Source of the DNA: SMAG-U1939 sp035763125
Lineage (GTDB): Bacteria > Chloroflexota > Ktedonobacteria > Ktedonobacterales > JADMIN01
DNA length: 28,998 nucleotides
Direction of reading: 5' to 3'
Assembly (NCBI GenBank): GCA_035763125.1
Contig: DASUBU010000225.1
Location: 1-28,998 of the forward strand
Both the position numbers and the translations under genes were made by a program. The notes under the pieces were generated by a model that saw only the letters and a list, made by a program, of their open reading frames with translations, had not been told where the DNA came from and ran no database searches. Within the stretch, counting starts at the first letter, position 1; each line of letters opens with the position of its first letter. Positions 7,322 through 15,126 of this stretch are shown piece by piece.

Positions 7322-7763
7322 GCGCTCCTCCTCCCGCGGCTCGCCGGCCGCGCTCGGCGTACGCCTGAGTATACGTTAATAATACCGCAAAGCCGCTCTG
7401 GGAGGCGCAGCCGTTCGTGTCCCGACGCATGCTTCGCGAGTGTCGGCGTGGAGTGACATCGGCATGCCAGCCATTGACCGCGCGCGGCCGATCCTGCTAC
7501 GCTAGACAAGCACCTCGCTACTCCCGGTGTGGAAGCGCGCCGAGTGCGAGGTGGACACGGGGTAGCGGCGCGCTATCCCGGGTTGGCGCGTGTCCGCGAG
7601 TATGAGCGAAGAACCAGCCTCCCCCCCTGCTCTGCGGGAGTGCTGGGGCTTTGTGTTGCACGTGAATCAATCAGAAAGCGCAATCATTCGCCATGCCGCG
7701 CTGCTGCGCGTCGCTGAGCTCGGCATGCGCAGCGTGAGTGCGTGAGAACGTGGAGGTACCGGC
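7322..7763. other. Divergent intergenic region between the GNAT and MFS genes
   Basis: No convincing gene was found in these 442 bp. On the minus strand TATACT (about 7367-7372) could be a -10 for the GNAT gene, without a good -35. On the plus strand GGGTAGC and GCTATCC (about 7560-7580) form a short imperfect hairpin in what would be the MFS leader. Confidence 0.4.
7474..7503 (+). promoter_or_regulatory. Candidate promoter for the MFS gene
   Basis: TTGACC (7474-7479) is followed after 18 nt by TACGCT (7498-7503). The -35 is good and the -10 weak. If used, it would give a long leader of about 250 nt before the ATG at 7764. Confidence 0.35.
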
Positions 7764-9119
7764 ATGGCGCGACACTCGGCGCACCTTCCAGAGCAGTCCC
7801 TTGCGGGGGGTACTGAGGATACCGCCGCAGGGGAAACGCCTGCCGGCGCCGCCGCTGGGCGGGCCGGCAAAGGCTTGCCGCGCGTCGCCAGCGCGCTGCG
7901 TCACCGCAATTACCGGCTGTACTGGGGCGGCCAGATCGTCTCGCTGACCGGCGGCAGCATGCAGGCCATCGGGCAGGCCTGGCTGGTGCTGGAGCTGACA
8001 CAGAGCGCATTTCAGCTTGGCGTGGTGGGCGCGCTGCAATTCCTGCCGGTGCTGCTCTTCTCCGTCTTCGGCGGTGTTGTGGCTGATCGCTGGCCCAAAC
8101 GCCGTATCGTGTTCGTCACGCAGTCGGCGGCGATGCTCCAGGCGTTCGCGCTGTGGGCGCTGATTGCCACCAATAGCATTCACCTGTGGCAGATCTATAT
8201 GCTGGCGCTGCTGCTGGGCCTCACGACCAGCCTGGATCAGCCGACACGCTCGGCGTTCGTCGTCGAGCTGGTCGGGCGCGAGGACCTGCCCAACGCGGTC
8301 GCCTTGAACTCGTCGTTCACGAATCTGACCCGCATCGTGGGTCCCGCGCTTGGCGGATTCCTCATCGCCACCCGTGGCGTCGGCGATCTGTTTCTGCTGA
8401 ACGGGCTCAGCTTTCTCGCCATGATCATGGCGCTGGCGCTCATGCGCAGCGCTGAGCTGCAAGCCCAGGCACAGCGTGACACTGACACAGGCGGGCGGCA
8501 AACCACCTGGCAAAACCTGCGCGAGGGTCTGGCGTACGTGCGCGACACGCCCGCGATCTCATTGTTGATCGTCGTGGTGGGTCTGGTCCTGCTCTTCGGC
8601 GCCAACCACAACGTCGTGCTGCCCCTCATTGCCACTGACGTGCTGCATGCTGGCGCGCAGGGCTTCGGCGTGCTGTCAGCCGCGTTGGGCGTGGGCTCGC
8701 TCTGCGCGGCGCTCTGGCTGGCCTGGAGCCACACCCGGCCGACGATTCGCCGTGTGCTGCTGGGCTCACTCGCCTTCTCTGTGTTGGGGGCGGCGTTCGC
8801 GCTCTCACACTCATATGCGCTCTCCGTGGCGCTGCTCGCGCTGGAGGGCGCGGCGGAGACCATCATGGGCGCGCTGGCGATCACCATGCTGCAGACCGTC
8901 GCGCCGGACCCCCTGCGCGGGCGTGTCACGAGCGTGTACATTCTCTCCTTCACCGGCAGCATCCCGCTGGGCTACGTGCTGGCCGGCTGGCTCTCCGCGC
9001 TGGTCGGCGTCTCGTCCGGCCTGCTCATCTGCATGCTGCTCTGCCTGATCGTCACAGGGGTGGGCTGGCGGTGGCGCACGCCAGCGGAGCAGGCGCTGGC
9101 CGTGGCAGCACACGGCTAA
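7764..9119 (+). CDS. MFS transporter, EntS-like exporter family
   Basis: This 451-residue integral membrane protein has the MFS_3 (EntS/MefA-like) pattern: a cytoplasmic N-terminus, then LRHRNYRLYWGGQIVSLTG before the first helix, and the loop GVVADRWPKRRIVF between helices 2 and 3. DQPTRSAFVVELVGREDLPNAVAL and the late GRVTSVY are further hallmarks. Proton-driven export of small molecules, antibiotics or siderophores is the usual role; the substrate is unknown. The ATG at 7764 has GGAGG (7752-7756) 7 nt upstream. It converges with dedA, with only 29 bp between the stops. Confidence 0.88.
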   Translation: MARHSAHLPEQSLAGGTEDTAAGETPAGAAAGRAGKGLPRVASALRHRNYRLYWGGQIVSLTGGSMQAIGQAWLVLELTQSAFQLGVVGALQFLPVLLFSVFGGVVADRWPKRRIVFVTQSAAMLQAFALWALIATNSIHLWQIYMLALLLGLTTSLDQPTRSAFVVELVGREDLPNAVALNSSFTNLTRIVGPALGGFLIATRGVGDLFLLNGLSFLAMIMALALMRSAELQAQAQRDTDTGGRQTTWQNLREGLAYVRDTPAISLLIVVVGLVLLFGANHNVVLPLIATDVLHAGAQGFGVLSAALGVGSLCAALWLAWSHTRPTIRRVLLGSLAFSVLGAAFALSHSYALSVALLALEGAAETIMGALAITMLQTVAPDPLRGRVTSVYILSFTGSIPLGYVLAGWLSALVGVSSGLLICMLLCLIVTGVGWRWRTPAEQALAVAAHG

Positions 9120-9148
9120 TCGTTGCGCGCTACATCACGTGTGGCCGG

Positions 9149-9847
9149 CTAGGGAGTAGAATCTCCGGCGGCGGAGATCCGTCCGCGCTTGAGCGGCCGG
9201 CTGGGATGGCGGGTGCCGCGCAGGCGCGGCAGCGCGAAGCGCCAGAACAGATAGGCCGCCAGCAGCACGGCCAGCACGACCCAGCCGCCGCGCTCCAGGA
9301 TCGTCTGCAGCCGCTCGCGCTCCGCCCCGACCAGGTAGCCGAGCAGGCAGTAGCCGGTGTTCCACAGCAGCGCCGCCACTAGCTCGAACGCCAGGAAGCG
9401 GCGATAGCGCATGTGCGTGGCCCCGGCGGTGAGCGCGACGAACGAGCGGACGTGGCCGATGGTGTGCGAGATCAGGATCGCCTTGCCGCCGTGCTTGGAA
9501 AGCAGCATCCGCGCCTGGCGCATGCGCCCGGCCAACCGGAACCGGCGCCCAAGCCGGCTGCTCATCACGCGCGGCGCGGCAGGGCCCAGCACAAAGCGGC
9601 CGAGCAGATAGTCGGCGTGATAGCCGGCGACCGTGCCCATCCAGGCGAAGAAGATCACCAGCGGCAGGGCGAGCGTACCCTGGCGGGCATAGAAGGCGCC
9701 CAGCAGCGCGAGGGTTCCGCCGGGCAGCACGAGCCCCAGCAGTGCCGTGTTCTCGCCGAGCGTGCCGAGGAAGACCAGCAGATAGCCCCACTGGTCGTAG
9801 AGCGGGGCAAGTGCGTTGATTAAGTCGTTGATGATGCTCGCCAGCAC
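9149..9847 (-). CDS. dedA: DedA-family membrane protein
   Basis: The protein has the DedA (SNARE-associated/VTT) signature: an N-terminal LVFLGTLGENTALLGLVLPGG re-entrant segment, then FFAWMGTVAGYHADYLLGR, and a central basic stretch followed by GHVRSFVALTAGATHM. DedA proteins act in undecaprenyl-phosphate or phospholipid flipping and membrane homeostasis. The frame extends to 9874 (TTG) with in-frame ATGs at 9865 and 9862, none with a ribosome binding site. The GTG at 9845-9847 has GGAGG 8 nt upstream and is chosen (232 residues). A basic tail follows the last helix. Confidence 0.85.
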   Translation of the reverse strand: MLASIINDLINALAPLYDQWGYLLVFLGTLGENTALLGLVLPGGTLALLGAFYARQGTLALPLVIFFAWMGTVAGYHADYLLGRFVLGPAAPRVMSSRLGRRFRLAGRMRQARMLLSKHGGKAILISHTIGHVRSFVALTAGATHMRYRRFLAFELVAALLWNTGYCLLGYLVGAERERLQTILERGGWVVLAVLLAAYLFWRFALPRLRGTRHPSRPLKRGRISAAGDSTP

Positions 9848-10260
9848 AAGCCCCGCCTCCATCATCGCGATCAATCAGGCATATGGGGTGCATGCGCCCC
9901 TGATGCTTCGCATGGCGCGCGCCACGCAGCCGGACGAGCGGCGTACGTCCCCTTGGGAGGAGCGCATGCCGCGCTGCGATGGCGGCCCAGCTGGGAACAT
10001 ATCCCGCCGGTGTGAGATGATACTGTGCGAAGGCTGTGTCGGCACTGAGAGCGACAGTTCGGCGTGATGGTCCGGGTGGCAGCGGGCTGTGCCAGACCGA
10101 AGACCATGGCGTATCCTTGATGGGATGGCTCTCAGATTGGACTCAGCGTCGGCTCAGGGTACCTTCACCTGGCCGTCACATGCTTCTAGCGCGGGAGTGG
10201 TTCCCGGGAAGTCTGGCTGGGCGCGTGGCGGCGTTCTGGCCGCGAGAGCGAGCGCATTCC
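9848..10260. other. Divergent intergenic region between dedA and the two-component system
   Basis: These 413 bp hold the phased operator of the response regulator (10131-10184) and a near-palindrome ATCAGG...CCTGAT (9874-9904) enclosing GGGG...CCCC just upstream of dedA. A minus-strand TATCAT (10022-10017) could serve dedA, though no -35 stands out. No gene was recognised. Confidence 0.5.
10131..10184 (+). promoter_or_regulatory. Four-box phased operator and -10 element upstream of the response regulator
   Basis: CTCAG at 10131, 10142 and 10153 and TTCAC at 10164 begin exactly 11 bp apart. Ten bp after the last box comes CATGCT (10179-10184), in the place of a -10. Direct repeats with an 11-bp period overlapping the -35 are how PhoB/OmpR-type activators bind. 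The gene downstream encodes such a regulator, which suggests positive autoregulation. The predicted transcription start is about 70 nt before the ATG at 10261. Confidence 0.75.
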
Positions 10261-10938
10261 ATGAAAGCCCATATCCTGGTGGTGGATGATGACCCGCGCA
10301 TCACGGAGATGCTGCGGCGCATCCTGGCCTACGACGGCTACAGTGTGGCGGTCGCGGCGACCGGCGGCGAGGCGCTGGCGCGCGTGCTCGAACGGCCGCC
10401 AGATCTGGTCGTGCTCGATATCATGCTGCCGGATATGGACGGCCTGGAGGTCACACGCCGGCTGCGAGCGGCGGGCGACAACGTGCCGATTCTGCTCGTC
10501 ACCGCGCGCGATGCCGTCTCGGATCGCGTCACTGGCCTCAAGACGGGCGCCGACGACTATATCGTGAAGCCCTTCGCGCCGGAGGAGCTGCTGGCGCGTG
10601 TCGAGGTGGCGTTGCGCCGCGCTGCCCCGGAGCGCAACGAGGTGCTGCGCTACGCCGATCTGGAGCTGGATACCGGCACGCGCATGGCGCGGCGGGGTAC
10701 GCGCGAGTTCGAGCTCTCGCCCACCGAGTACGAGCTGCTGGTGCTCTTCATGCGCCGCCCGCGCCAGGTGCTCACGCGCGATATCATCATGGAGCGTGTC
10801 TGGGGCCTCGACTTCGAGGGCTCCTCGAACGTGATGGAGGTCTACATCGGCTACCTGCGCAACAAGCTCGAGACCGAGGGCGAGTCGCGCCTGATCCACA
10901 CCATTCGCGGCGTCGGCTACGTGATGAAGGAGTTGTAG
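10261..10938 (+). CDS. Two-component response regulator, OmpR/PhoB family
   Basis: This 225-residue protein has a receiver domain (acidic DDD at 9-11, phosphoacceptor Asp53 in VLDIMLPDMDG, Thr81, Lys103 in IVKPF). It also has a winged-helix DNA-binding domain (LSPTEYELLVLFMRRPRQVLTR, SNVMEVYIGYLRNKLE, IRGVGYVMKE). The reading frame opens at 10036, but the ATG at 10261 gives the normal N-terminus MKAHILVVDDD; its ribosome binding site is weak. The histidine kinase gene follows after 2 bp and its ribosome binding site lies within this gene's last codons. The promoter carries four phased CTCAG-like boxes also found before other genes here. Confidence 0.93.
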   Translation: MKAHILVVDDDPRITEMLRRILAYDGYSVAVAATGGEALARVLERPPDLVVLDIMLPDMDGLEVTRRLRAAGDNVPILLVTARDAVSDRVTGLKTGADDYIVKPFAPEELLARVEVALRRAAPERNEVLRYADLELDTGTRMARRGTREFELSPTEYELLVLFMRRPRQVLTRDIIMERVWGLDFEGSSNVMEVYIGYLRNKLETEGESRLIHTIRGVGYVMKEL

Positions 10939-10940
10939 GT

Positions 10941-12632
10941 GTGGCGCGGCCGACGGAGGCCCGGCGGGAACCCGCGGACGACATGAACGGCATAGGCGTG
11001 CGGACCAGAGGGACCGGTGAGACTGGTCCGATTGACGGCTCGGCTGGCATGCCGCCGGCGCGAGCTGAGGCTGACGGGACGACGCACGCCCAGCGGCGGT
11101 CGTTGCGCCTGCGCCTGGCGCTGTGGTACGGCGCGCTGGTGGCGCTGGCGCTGATGCTCTTTGCCGGGCTGATCTTGCTGCTGGCCAGCGATGCGCTCTA
11201 TGGCAGCGTGGATACCGCCGTGACCGCGGAGTCGCACGGGGTGCTGGCGCAGGTCCAGCGCGAGCTGACGCCCGATCCGCCGTCCTGGCCCGCGCAGCTC
11301 ACGCTGCTTGGCCTGGACGCCTTCCGCGATCCGGGCGTCACGGTTGAGGTGCGCGACGCGCCGGGCCAGATTCGATATCGCTCAGGTGGTGCGCCGACGC
11401 TTTCTATCCCCACCAGCGCCATGAGTGAGGTGCGCGCGGGGCAGTCCGTGTGGTACACGACACGCGTGGAGAGAGAGCGCATCCGCGTGCTGGTGACGCC
11501 CGTCCGCGCGACGGCCGGTGGGCCGGTGATCGGCACGCTGCTGGTCGGCAAGTCGCTGGCGGACGTGGACACCACCATCGTCCTGCTGCGCACGCTGCTC
11601 GCCGCGCTGGGGCTGGTGATCCTGGCCGGTGCGCTGGCCGGCGGCTGGGGCATCGCCTCGCGTGTGCTGCGGCCGCTCTCCGAGATCGGCGCCACTGCGC
11701 GTGCCATCGCCGCCACCACTGCCCGCGGCACCCGTCTGGGCAATCTCAGCCGCCGCGTTCGGCGTCCGCCTGGGCACGACGAGATGGCGCAGGTGGTGGA
11801 CACCTTTAACGAGATGCTCGATGCGCTGGAAAGCGCCACCCAGGTCCAGCGCCGCTTCGTCGCCGATGCATCACATGAGCTGCGCGCGCCGCTGACCATC
11901 ATGCAGGGCAATCTGGCCTTCCTTCTGCGGCACGCCGATGAGCTGCCGCCCGACGAGCGCCGCACGATGCTCTCCGACGCCCACAACGAGACGCTGCGCC
12001 TCGCCCGCCTGGTAGATGATCTGCTGCTGCTGGCGCGCGCCGATGCCAGCGCGGACACCACATCGTCTCCCGGCGCCGACATGCCCGCGGGGGCTGGTAC
12101 GCCTGCCCGGCCCGACGCCACTGCCGACGCCGATGGGCAGCGCCACCGCGTCGCGCCACCCGTCGAGCTGGACCGCGCGATCCTGCAGCTCGTGCGCCAG
12201 CTGCGCGGGCGGCTGGCCGCCGAAGGCTCGCGGCTGCGCCTGGAGGTTGGCCGTGTCGAGCCGGTGCGGGTGCGTGGTGACGAGGAGACGCTGCGGCGGC
12301 TCGCCTTGATCTTGCTCGACAACGCTATCAAGTACACGCCTCCTGGCACCCAGGAGCAGCCTGGCCGGATTGTCGTCTCGCTCGAACGTGCCAAGGGCGA
12401 AGCCATCCTGCGCGTGCGCGACACCGGCATCGGGCTGGAGCCGGATGATCTCGCGCACATCTTCGAGCGATTCTACCGCGCCGACCGCGCTCGCGACCGC
12501 CAGGGCACCGGCCTGGGCCTCGCCATCGCCCAGACCCTCACCGACCGACTGGGCGGCCGCATCTGGGCCGAGAGCAGCCCTGGGCACGGCAGCACGTTTA
12601 GCGTCGCCTTGCCACTAGCCGGAGACCTCTAG
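10941..12632 (+). CDS. Two-component sensor histidine kinase
   Basis: This 563-residue membrane kinase has TM1 about 58-82, an extracytoplasmic sensor domain about 85-210, and TM2 about 213-237. A HAMP domain follows, then an H-box with His312 (DASHELRAPL), N-box Asn461 (LLDNAIKYTPP), G1 DTGIG (494-498) and G2 GTGLGLAIA. It presumably phosphorylates the regulator encoded just upstream. The GTG start at 10941 has AAGGAG 8 nt upstream, so translation is coupled; an ATG at 10983 is less likely. A low-complexity Ala/Pro/Thr/Asp linker (about 369-404) is inserted between the dimerisation and ATPase domains. The signal is unknown. Confidence 0.92.
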   Translation: MARPTEARREPADDMNGIGVRTRGTGETGPIDGSAGMPPARAEADGTTHAQRRSLRLRLALWYGALVALALMLFAGLILLLASDALYGSVDTAVTAESHGVLAQVQRELTPDPPSWPAQLTLLGLDAFRDPGVTVEVRDAPGQIRYRSGGAPTLSIPTSAMSEVRAGQSVWYTTRVERERIRVLVTPVRATAGGPVIGTLLVGKSLADVDTTIVLLRTLLAALGLVILAGALAGGWGIASRVLRPLSEIGATARAIAATTARGTRLGNLSRRVRRPPGHDEMAQVVDTFNEMLDALESATQVQRRFVADASHELRAPLTIMQGNLAFLLRHADELPPDERRTMLSDAHNETLRLARLVDDLLLLARADASADTTSSPGADMPAGAGTPARPDATADADGQRHRVAPPVELDRAILQLVRQLRGRLAAEGSRLRLEVGRVEPVRVRGDEETLRRLALILLDNAIKYTPPGTQEQPGRIVVSLERAKGEAILRVRDTGIGLEPDDLAHIFERFYRADRARDRQGTGLGLAIAQTLTDRLGGRIWAESSPGHGSTFSVALPLAGDL

Positions 12633-12645
12633 ACGGGCGGTATTT

Positions 12646-12699
12646 CTCAGGCGCGATTCAGCGTTTGCACAGGATGGCCTCATTTCAATACGGCATGCT
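12646..12699 (+). promoter_or_regulatory. Four-box phased operator and -10 element upstream of the small membrane gene
   Basis: CTCAG (12646), TTCAG (12657), CACAG (12668) and CTCAT (12679) start exactly 11 bp apart. Ten bp later CATGCT (12694-12699) stands in the -10 position. Arrangement and final hexamer are identical to those before the response regulator gene. The start codon of the downstream gene is at 12793. Confidence 0.68.
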
Positions 12700-12792
12700 T
12701 TCTGCGACGATAAACCTGGCGACTGCCAAGAGTGTGCGGGTTGCCCTCCGGTCAGACGCAACGGCCAGAATCAACAGCGAGGTGTTTCTGCC

Positions 12793-13149
12793 ATGTTGGA
12801 GCATCTGGGACGTGAGTTCCTGCGGGCCGTGCGCCGGGCTTTCGGGCGTGTGCTGCTGGGCGGCTTCATCGGTCTGCTGGTGGGAGGCTTGGCCGCCGAG
12901 GCGGCGGGCTTCGCGCTGGATGGTGGCTGGCCGCCGCGCCAGTTCGTCAACATCGCGGCGATCGCCTTCGCCGTCGTCCTGGGCTATGCGGTGGCCGTCA
13001 CGCGCGCCTTGATTGAGGGTGTGCGCGGGCTGGTAGCCGCCGCCAGCCAGGTAGACGATGTCGCCAAAGCCGCTGTGGATACCGGCATCAACGTGGTGGA
13101 TGCGGCGGTGGACGCGGTGGATGGCCCCACTCGCCACGGTATCCGTTAG
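12793..13149 (+). CDS. Small hypothetical membrane protein
   Basis: This 118-residue protein is not recognised. It has a basic N-terminus (REFLRAVRRAFGR), a first membrane segment about 19-40 (LLGGFIGLLVGGLAAEAAGF), a second about 51-70, and a C-terminal amphipathic part rich in Ala, Val and Asp with a repeated VDxVxxAAVD-like pattern (residues 87-109). The ATG at 12793 has GAGGTG about 8-10 nt upstream. It follows the kinase gene and is preceded by a four-box operator like that of the response regulator, so it is a probable target of the two-component system. Confidence 0.7.
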   Translation: MLEHLGREFLRAVRRAFGRVLLGGFIGLLVGGLAAEAAGFALDGGWPPRQFVNIAAIAFAVVLGYAVAVTRALIEGVRGLVAAASQVDDVAKAAVDTGINVVDAAVDAVDGPTRHGIR

Positions 13150-13184
13150 CCCAGCTGGCCAGCGAGGCATCCACTGCTGGGCTA
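13147..13184 (+). terminator. Hairpin starting at the stop codon of the small membrane gene
   Basis: TAGCCCAGC (13147-13155, beginning with the TAG stop) and GCTGGGCTA (13176-13184) are perfect 9-bp complements around a 20-nt loop. There is no T-run; it may terminate transcription or protect the 3' end. Confidence 0.45.
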
Positions 13185-13279
13185 GCGTAACGTCTCAGGC
13201 CCTCGCTGGTGGCGAGACTCATCGTACTCGCCGTGCTCACATCCGACCGGCGGAGTCGTTCATCTTCGCGGGAGCGACC

Positions 13280-13561
13280 ATGAAATACACGTTTCTCAGC
13301 AAGTGGACGGTACTCATCCTGACCGTCCTGACCTTCGGCCTGGGCTACTACGGCTATCGTCTGATCGGCGAGCAGCAGGCCGGCAGCGGGCTGCTGGCGC
13401 TGGCGATCGGTGCGCTGATCTACGCCGTCGCGTGGATCGTCGCGTTCTTCGACTCGATTCAAGAACGGCGTCTGGGCTGGGTGATCGGGTTGGTGGTGCT
13501 GCTGCCGGTCGGCGTCGGCCCGGTGCTCTATAGCCTGATCGGCCCGCGCAATACCCGCTAG
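13280..13561 (+). CDS. Small three-helix membrane protein, PLDc_N-like
   Basis: The 93-residue protein has three predicted membrane helices (about 8-26, 36-56, 66-86). The last two, separated by the basic loop DSIQERRLGW and ending LYSLIGPR, resemble the PLDc_N-type membrane module found alone in many small bacterial proteins. Function is unknown. The ATG at 13280 has GGAG 5 nt upstream. Directly upstream CTC recurs at 13218, 13227 and 13236, but the spacing is 9 bp, not 11. Confidence 0.72.
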   Translation: MKYTFLSKWTVLILTVLTFGLGYYGYRLIGEQQAGSGLLALAIGALIYAVAWIVAFFDSIQERRLGWVIGLVVLLPVGVGPVLYSLIGPRNTR

Positions 13562-13715
13562 CTCGCACCACCGTCTTCTCGCCTCAACAGAGGCGGGAAC
13601 AATGGCGTTCCTGGTTTGTGGCGACCACCTCCTTCCCGCTGCCCTGCGGAAGGGGGTGTTTCGTCTGCTACTGCTACGGTACGATGAGGGCCTGACAAAT
13701 GCGAGGAGGTTGCGC

Positions 13716-14156
13716 ATGAGCATATCCGATGACGGTTCGATGGGCGACGCGCGCTCGGCCGCGGAGATTGTGCGCGCGTTTCTGCCCACATCGCCCTATG
13801 TTGGCCACCTCGGCCTGCGGTTGACCGACATGCAGCCGGATGCTGCTACCCTCACGCTGCCATTCACGCCGGCGATTGTCACCATCGGGGCGGTGGTCCA
13901 CGGCGGGGCCATCGCCTCGCTGATTGACACGGCGGCGATGGTCGCGGCCTGGTCGAGTGCGGAGCTGCCAGACAAGCTCCGCGGCTCGACCGCTGGGCTA
14001 ACGGTCAGCTATCTAGCGCCAGCCGAAGGCGAGGATCTGCACGCGACGGCGCGTGTGCTGCGGCGCGGCAGGAGCCTCGTCTATCTCGATGTTGACGTGC
14101 GCACCACGTCTGGAACCCTCGTCGCCAAGGGACTGGTCACGTACAAGCTTGGCTGA
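13716..14156 (+). CDS. PaaI-type hotdog thioesterase
   Basis: This 146-residue protein has the hotdog fold: YVGHLGLRLTDM near the N-terminus, then the helix-start motif VVHGGAIASLIDTAAMVA containing the catalytic-region HGG and Asp, and a C-terminal beta-sheet (GSTAGLTVSYLAPAEG, LVYLDVDVRT). Such enzymes hydrolyse acyl- or phenylacetyl-CoA thioesters. The ATG at 13716 has GGAGG 6 nt upstream. It converges with terC (51 bp between), and no pathway partner is adjacent. Confidence 0.87.
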   Translation: MSISDDGSMGDARSAAEIVRAFLPTSPYVGHLGLRLTDMQPDAATLTLPFTPAIVTIGAVVHGGAIASLIDTAAMVAAWSSAELPDKLRGSTAGLTVSYLAPAEGEDLHATARVLRRGRSLVYLDVDVRTTSGTLVAKGLVTYKLG

Positions 14157-14207
14157 CCGAGCGGCGGACGGCCAGACACTATATCAGCGACGATCTCTCC
14201 ACACGCT

Positions 14208-14966
14208 CTACGCCAGAGGTGAGGCGCGCTCGTGGAGTGGCGCGGTGGACGGCGGAGGCGGCTGGCGCCGCTGGGTGCGCGTGGCCCGCCAGCGCAGATA
14301 GATGTCAGCCGCCAGCACGATCCCCAGGCCCAGCGCGTATGCGATGATCTGCGCGCCAGGAATCTGTTCCAGGATCGGGCCGAGCCGGATGTCATGCAGG
14401 ACCATTCCAGCCGCCGTCCAGCCCAGCACCAGCGCCGCCAGGTCCAGCAGCCACGGCAGCCGGCGAATCAGCGCCGCCACCAGGGCGCTGCCAGCCAATA
14501 CAATCGCGATGCTCAGCAGCAGCCCGACGACGAGCAGCGTCAACTGGCCGGATGCCAGTGCGCCAATCGCCAGCACATTGTCGAGGCTCATCGTCACGTC
14601 GGCGATGACGATGGTCGTTAGCGCCGACACGAAGCTTTTGTTCTCAGCCGCGGGCACCGAGGGAGAGGCTGCGGCGGATGCTCCCTCCGGCGCGTGTACC
14701 TCGCGCCCCATCAGCAGCCTGACGGCAATGAAGAGCAGCACCAGCCCGCCGAGCGCCTGAAGCAGCGGCAGTTGGAGCAGCAGGGTTGCCACGATGGCGA
14801 AGAGTATGCGCAGCACGATCGCGCCAGCCCCGCCCAGCAGGATCGCTAGCCGCCGCTGATGCGCGGGCAACCCGGCCGCCGCGGCGCCGATCACGAGCGC
14901 GTTATCGCCGCTGAGTGTCAGGTCCACCAGGATGATGCCGCCTATGGCGCCGAGTATCTCAAGCAT
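14208..14966 (-). CDS. TerC/YjbE-family membrane metal transporter
   Basis: This 252-residue protein has about seven membrane helices and two copies of the family's acidic motif: DLTLSGDNALVIG near residue 15 and DVTMSLDNVLAIG near 122. TerC/YkoY/YjbE proteins are linked to manganese efflux and to metallation of exported enzymes. A low-complexity loop (residues 91-109) and a Pro-rich basic tail are not conserved features. The ATG at 14964-14966 has GGGAG 7 nt upstream. I looked for a yybP-ykoY manganese riboswitch in the leader and saw none; a four-box phased operator lies upstream instead. Confidence 0.87.
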   Translation of the reverse strand: MLEILGAIGGIILVDLTLSGDNALVIGAAAAGLPAHQRRLAILLGGAGAIVLRILFAIVATLLLQLPLLQALGGLVLLFIAVRLLMGREVHAPEGASAAASPSVPAAENKSFVSALTTIVIADVTMSLDNVLAIGALASGQLTLLVVGLLLSIAIVLAGSALVAALIRRLPWLLDLAALVLGWTAAGMVLHDIRLGPILEQIPGAQIIAYALGLGIVLAADIYLRWRATRTQRRQPPPPSTAPLHERASPLA

Positions 14967-15032
14967 CCGCGTCTCCCATGCTCATCACTTGCCACACAGC
15001 GCGCGGGACCGGCTGCGGCATGCGTGTGCGTC

Positions 15033-15086
15033 AGCATAACCTGCGCCGCTGTGGCGGGCCTGAGGCGATCCTGAGTCGCGGCTGAG
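15033..15086 (-). promoter_or_regulatory. Four-box phased operator and -10 element upstream of terC
   Basis: On the minus strand CTCAG begins at 15086, 15075 and 15064 and CACAG at 15053, each 11 bp apart. Ten bp later comes TATGCT (15038-15033), a fair -10. The layout matches that before the response regulator gene box for box. The terC ATG is about 67 nt further on. Confidence 0.75.
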
Positions 15087-15126
15087 GGCTGGCAGGTTGC
15101 TCGTCTTCACAGAATGGGCGAGGAAT

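Noticed and set aside
10175..10179. Fifth box GTCAC in phase in the response regulator operator
   Set aside because: It overlaps the CATGCT element, and the other operators have only four boxes.
13218..13240. CTC repeated at 9-bp intervals before the 93-residue membrane gene
   Set aside because: The spacing is not 11 bp, only one repeat is followed by AT and one by AC, and no -10 lies at the standard distance.
14967..15110. Possible yybP-ykoY manganese riboswitch before terC
   Set aside because: The AGACG near the start codon and the nearby Gs do not form the conserved loops; the phased boxes explain the region better.
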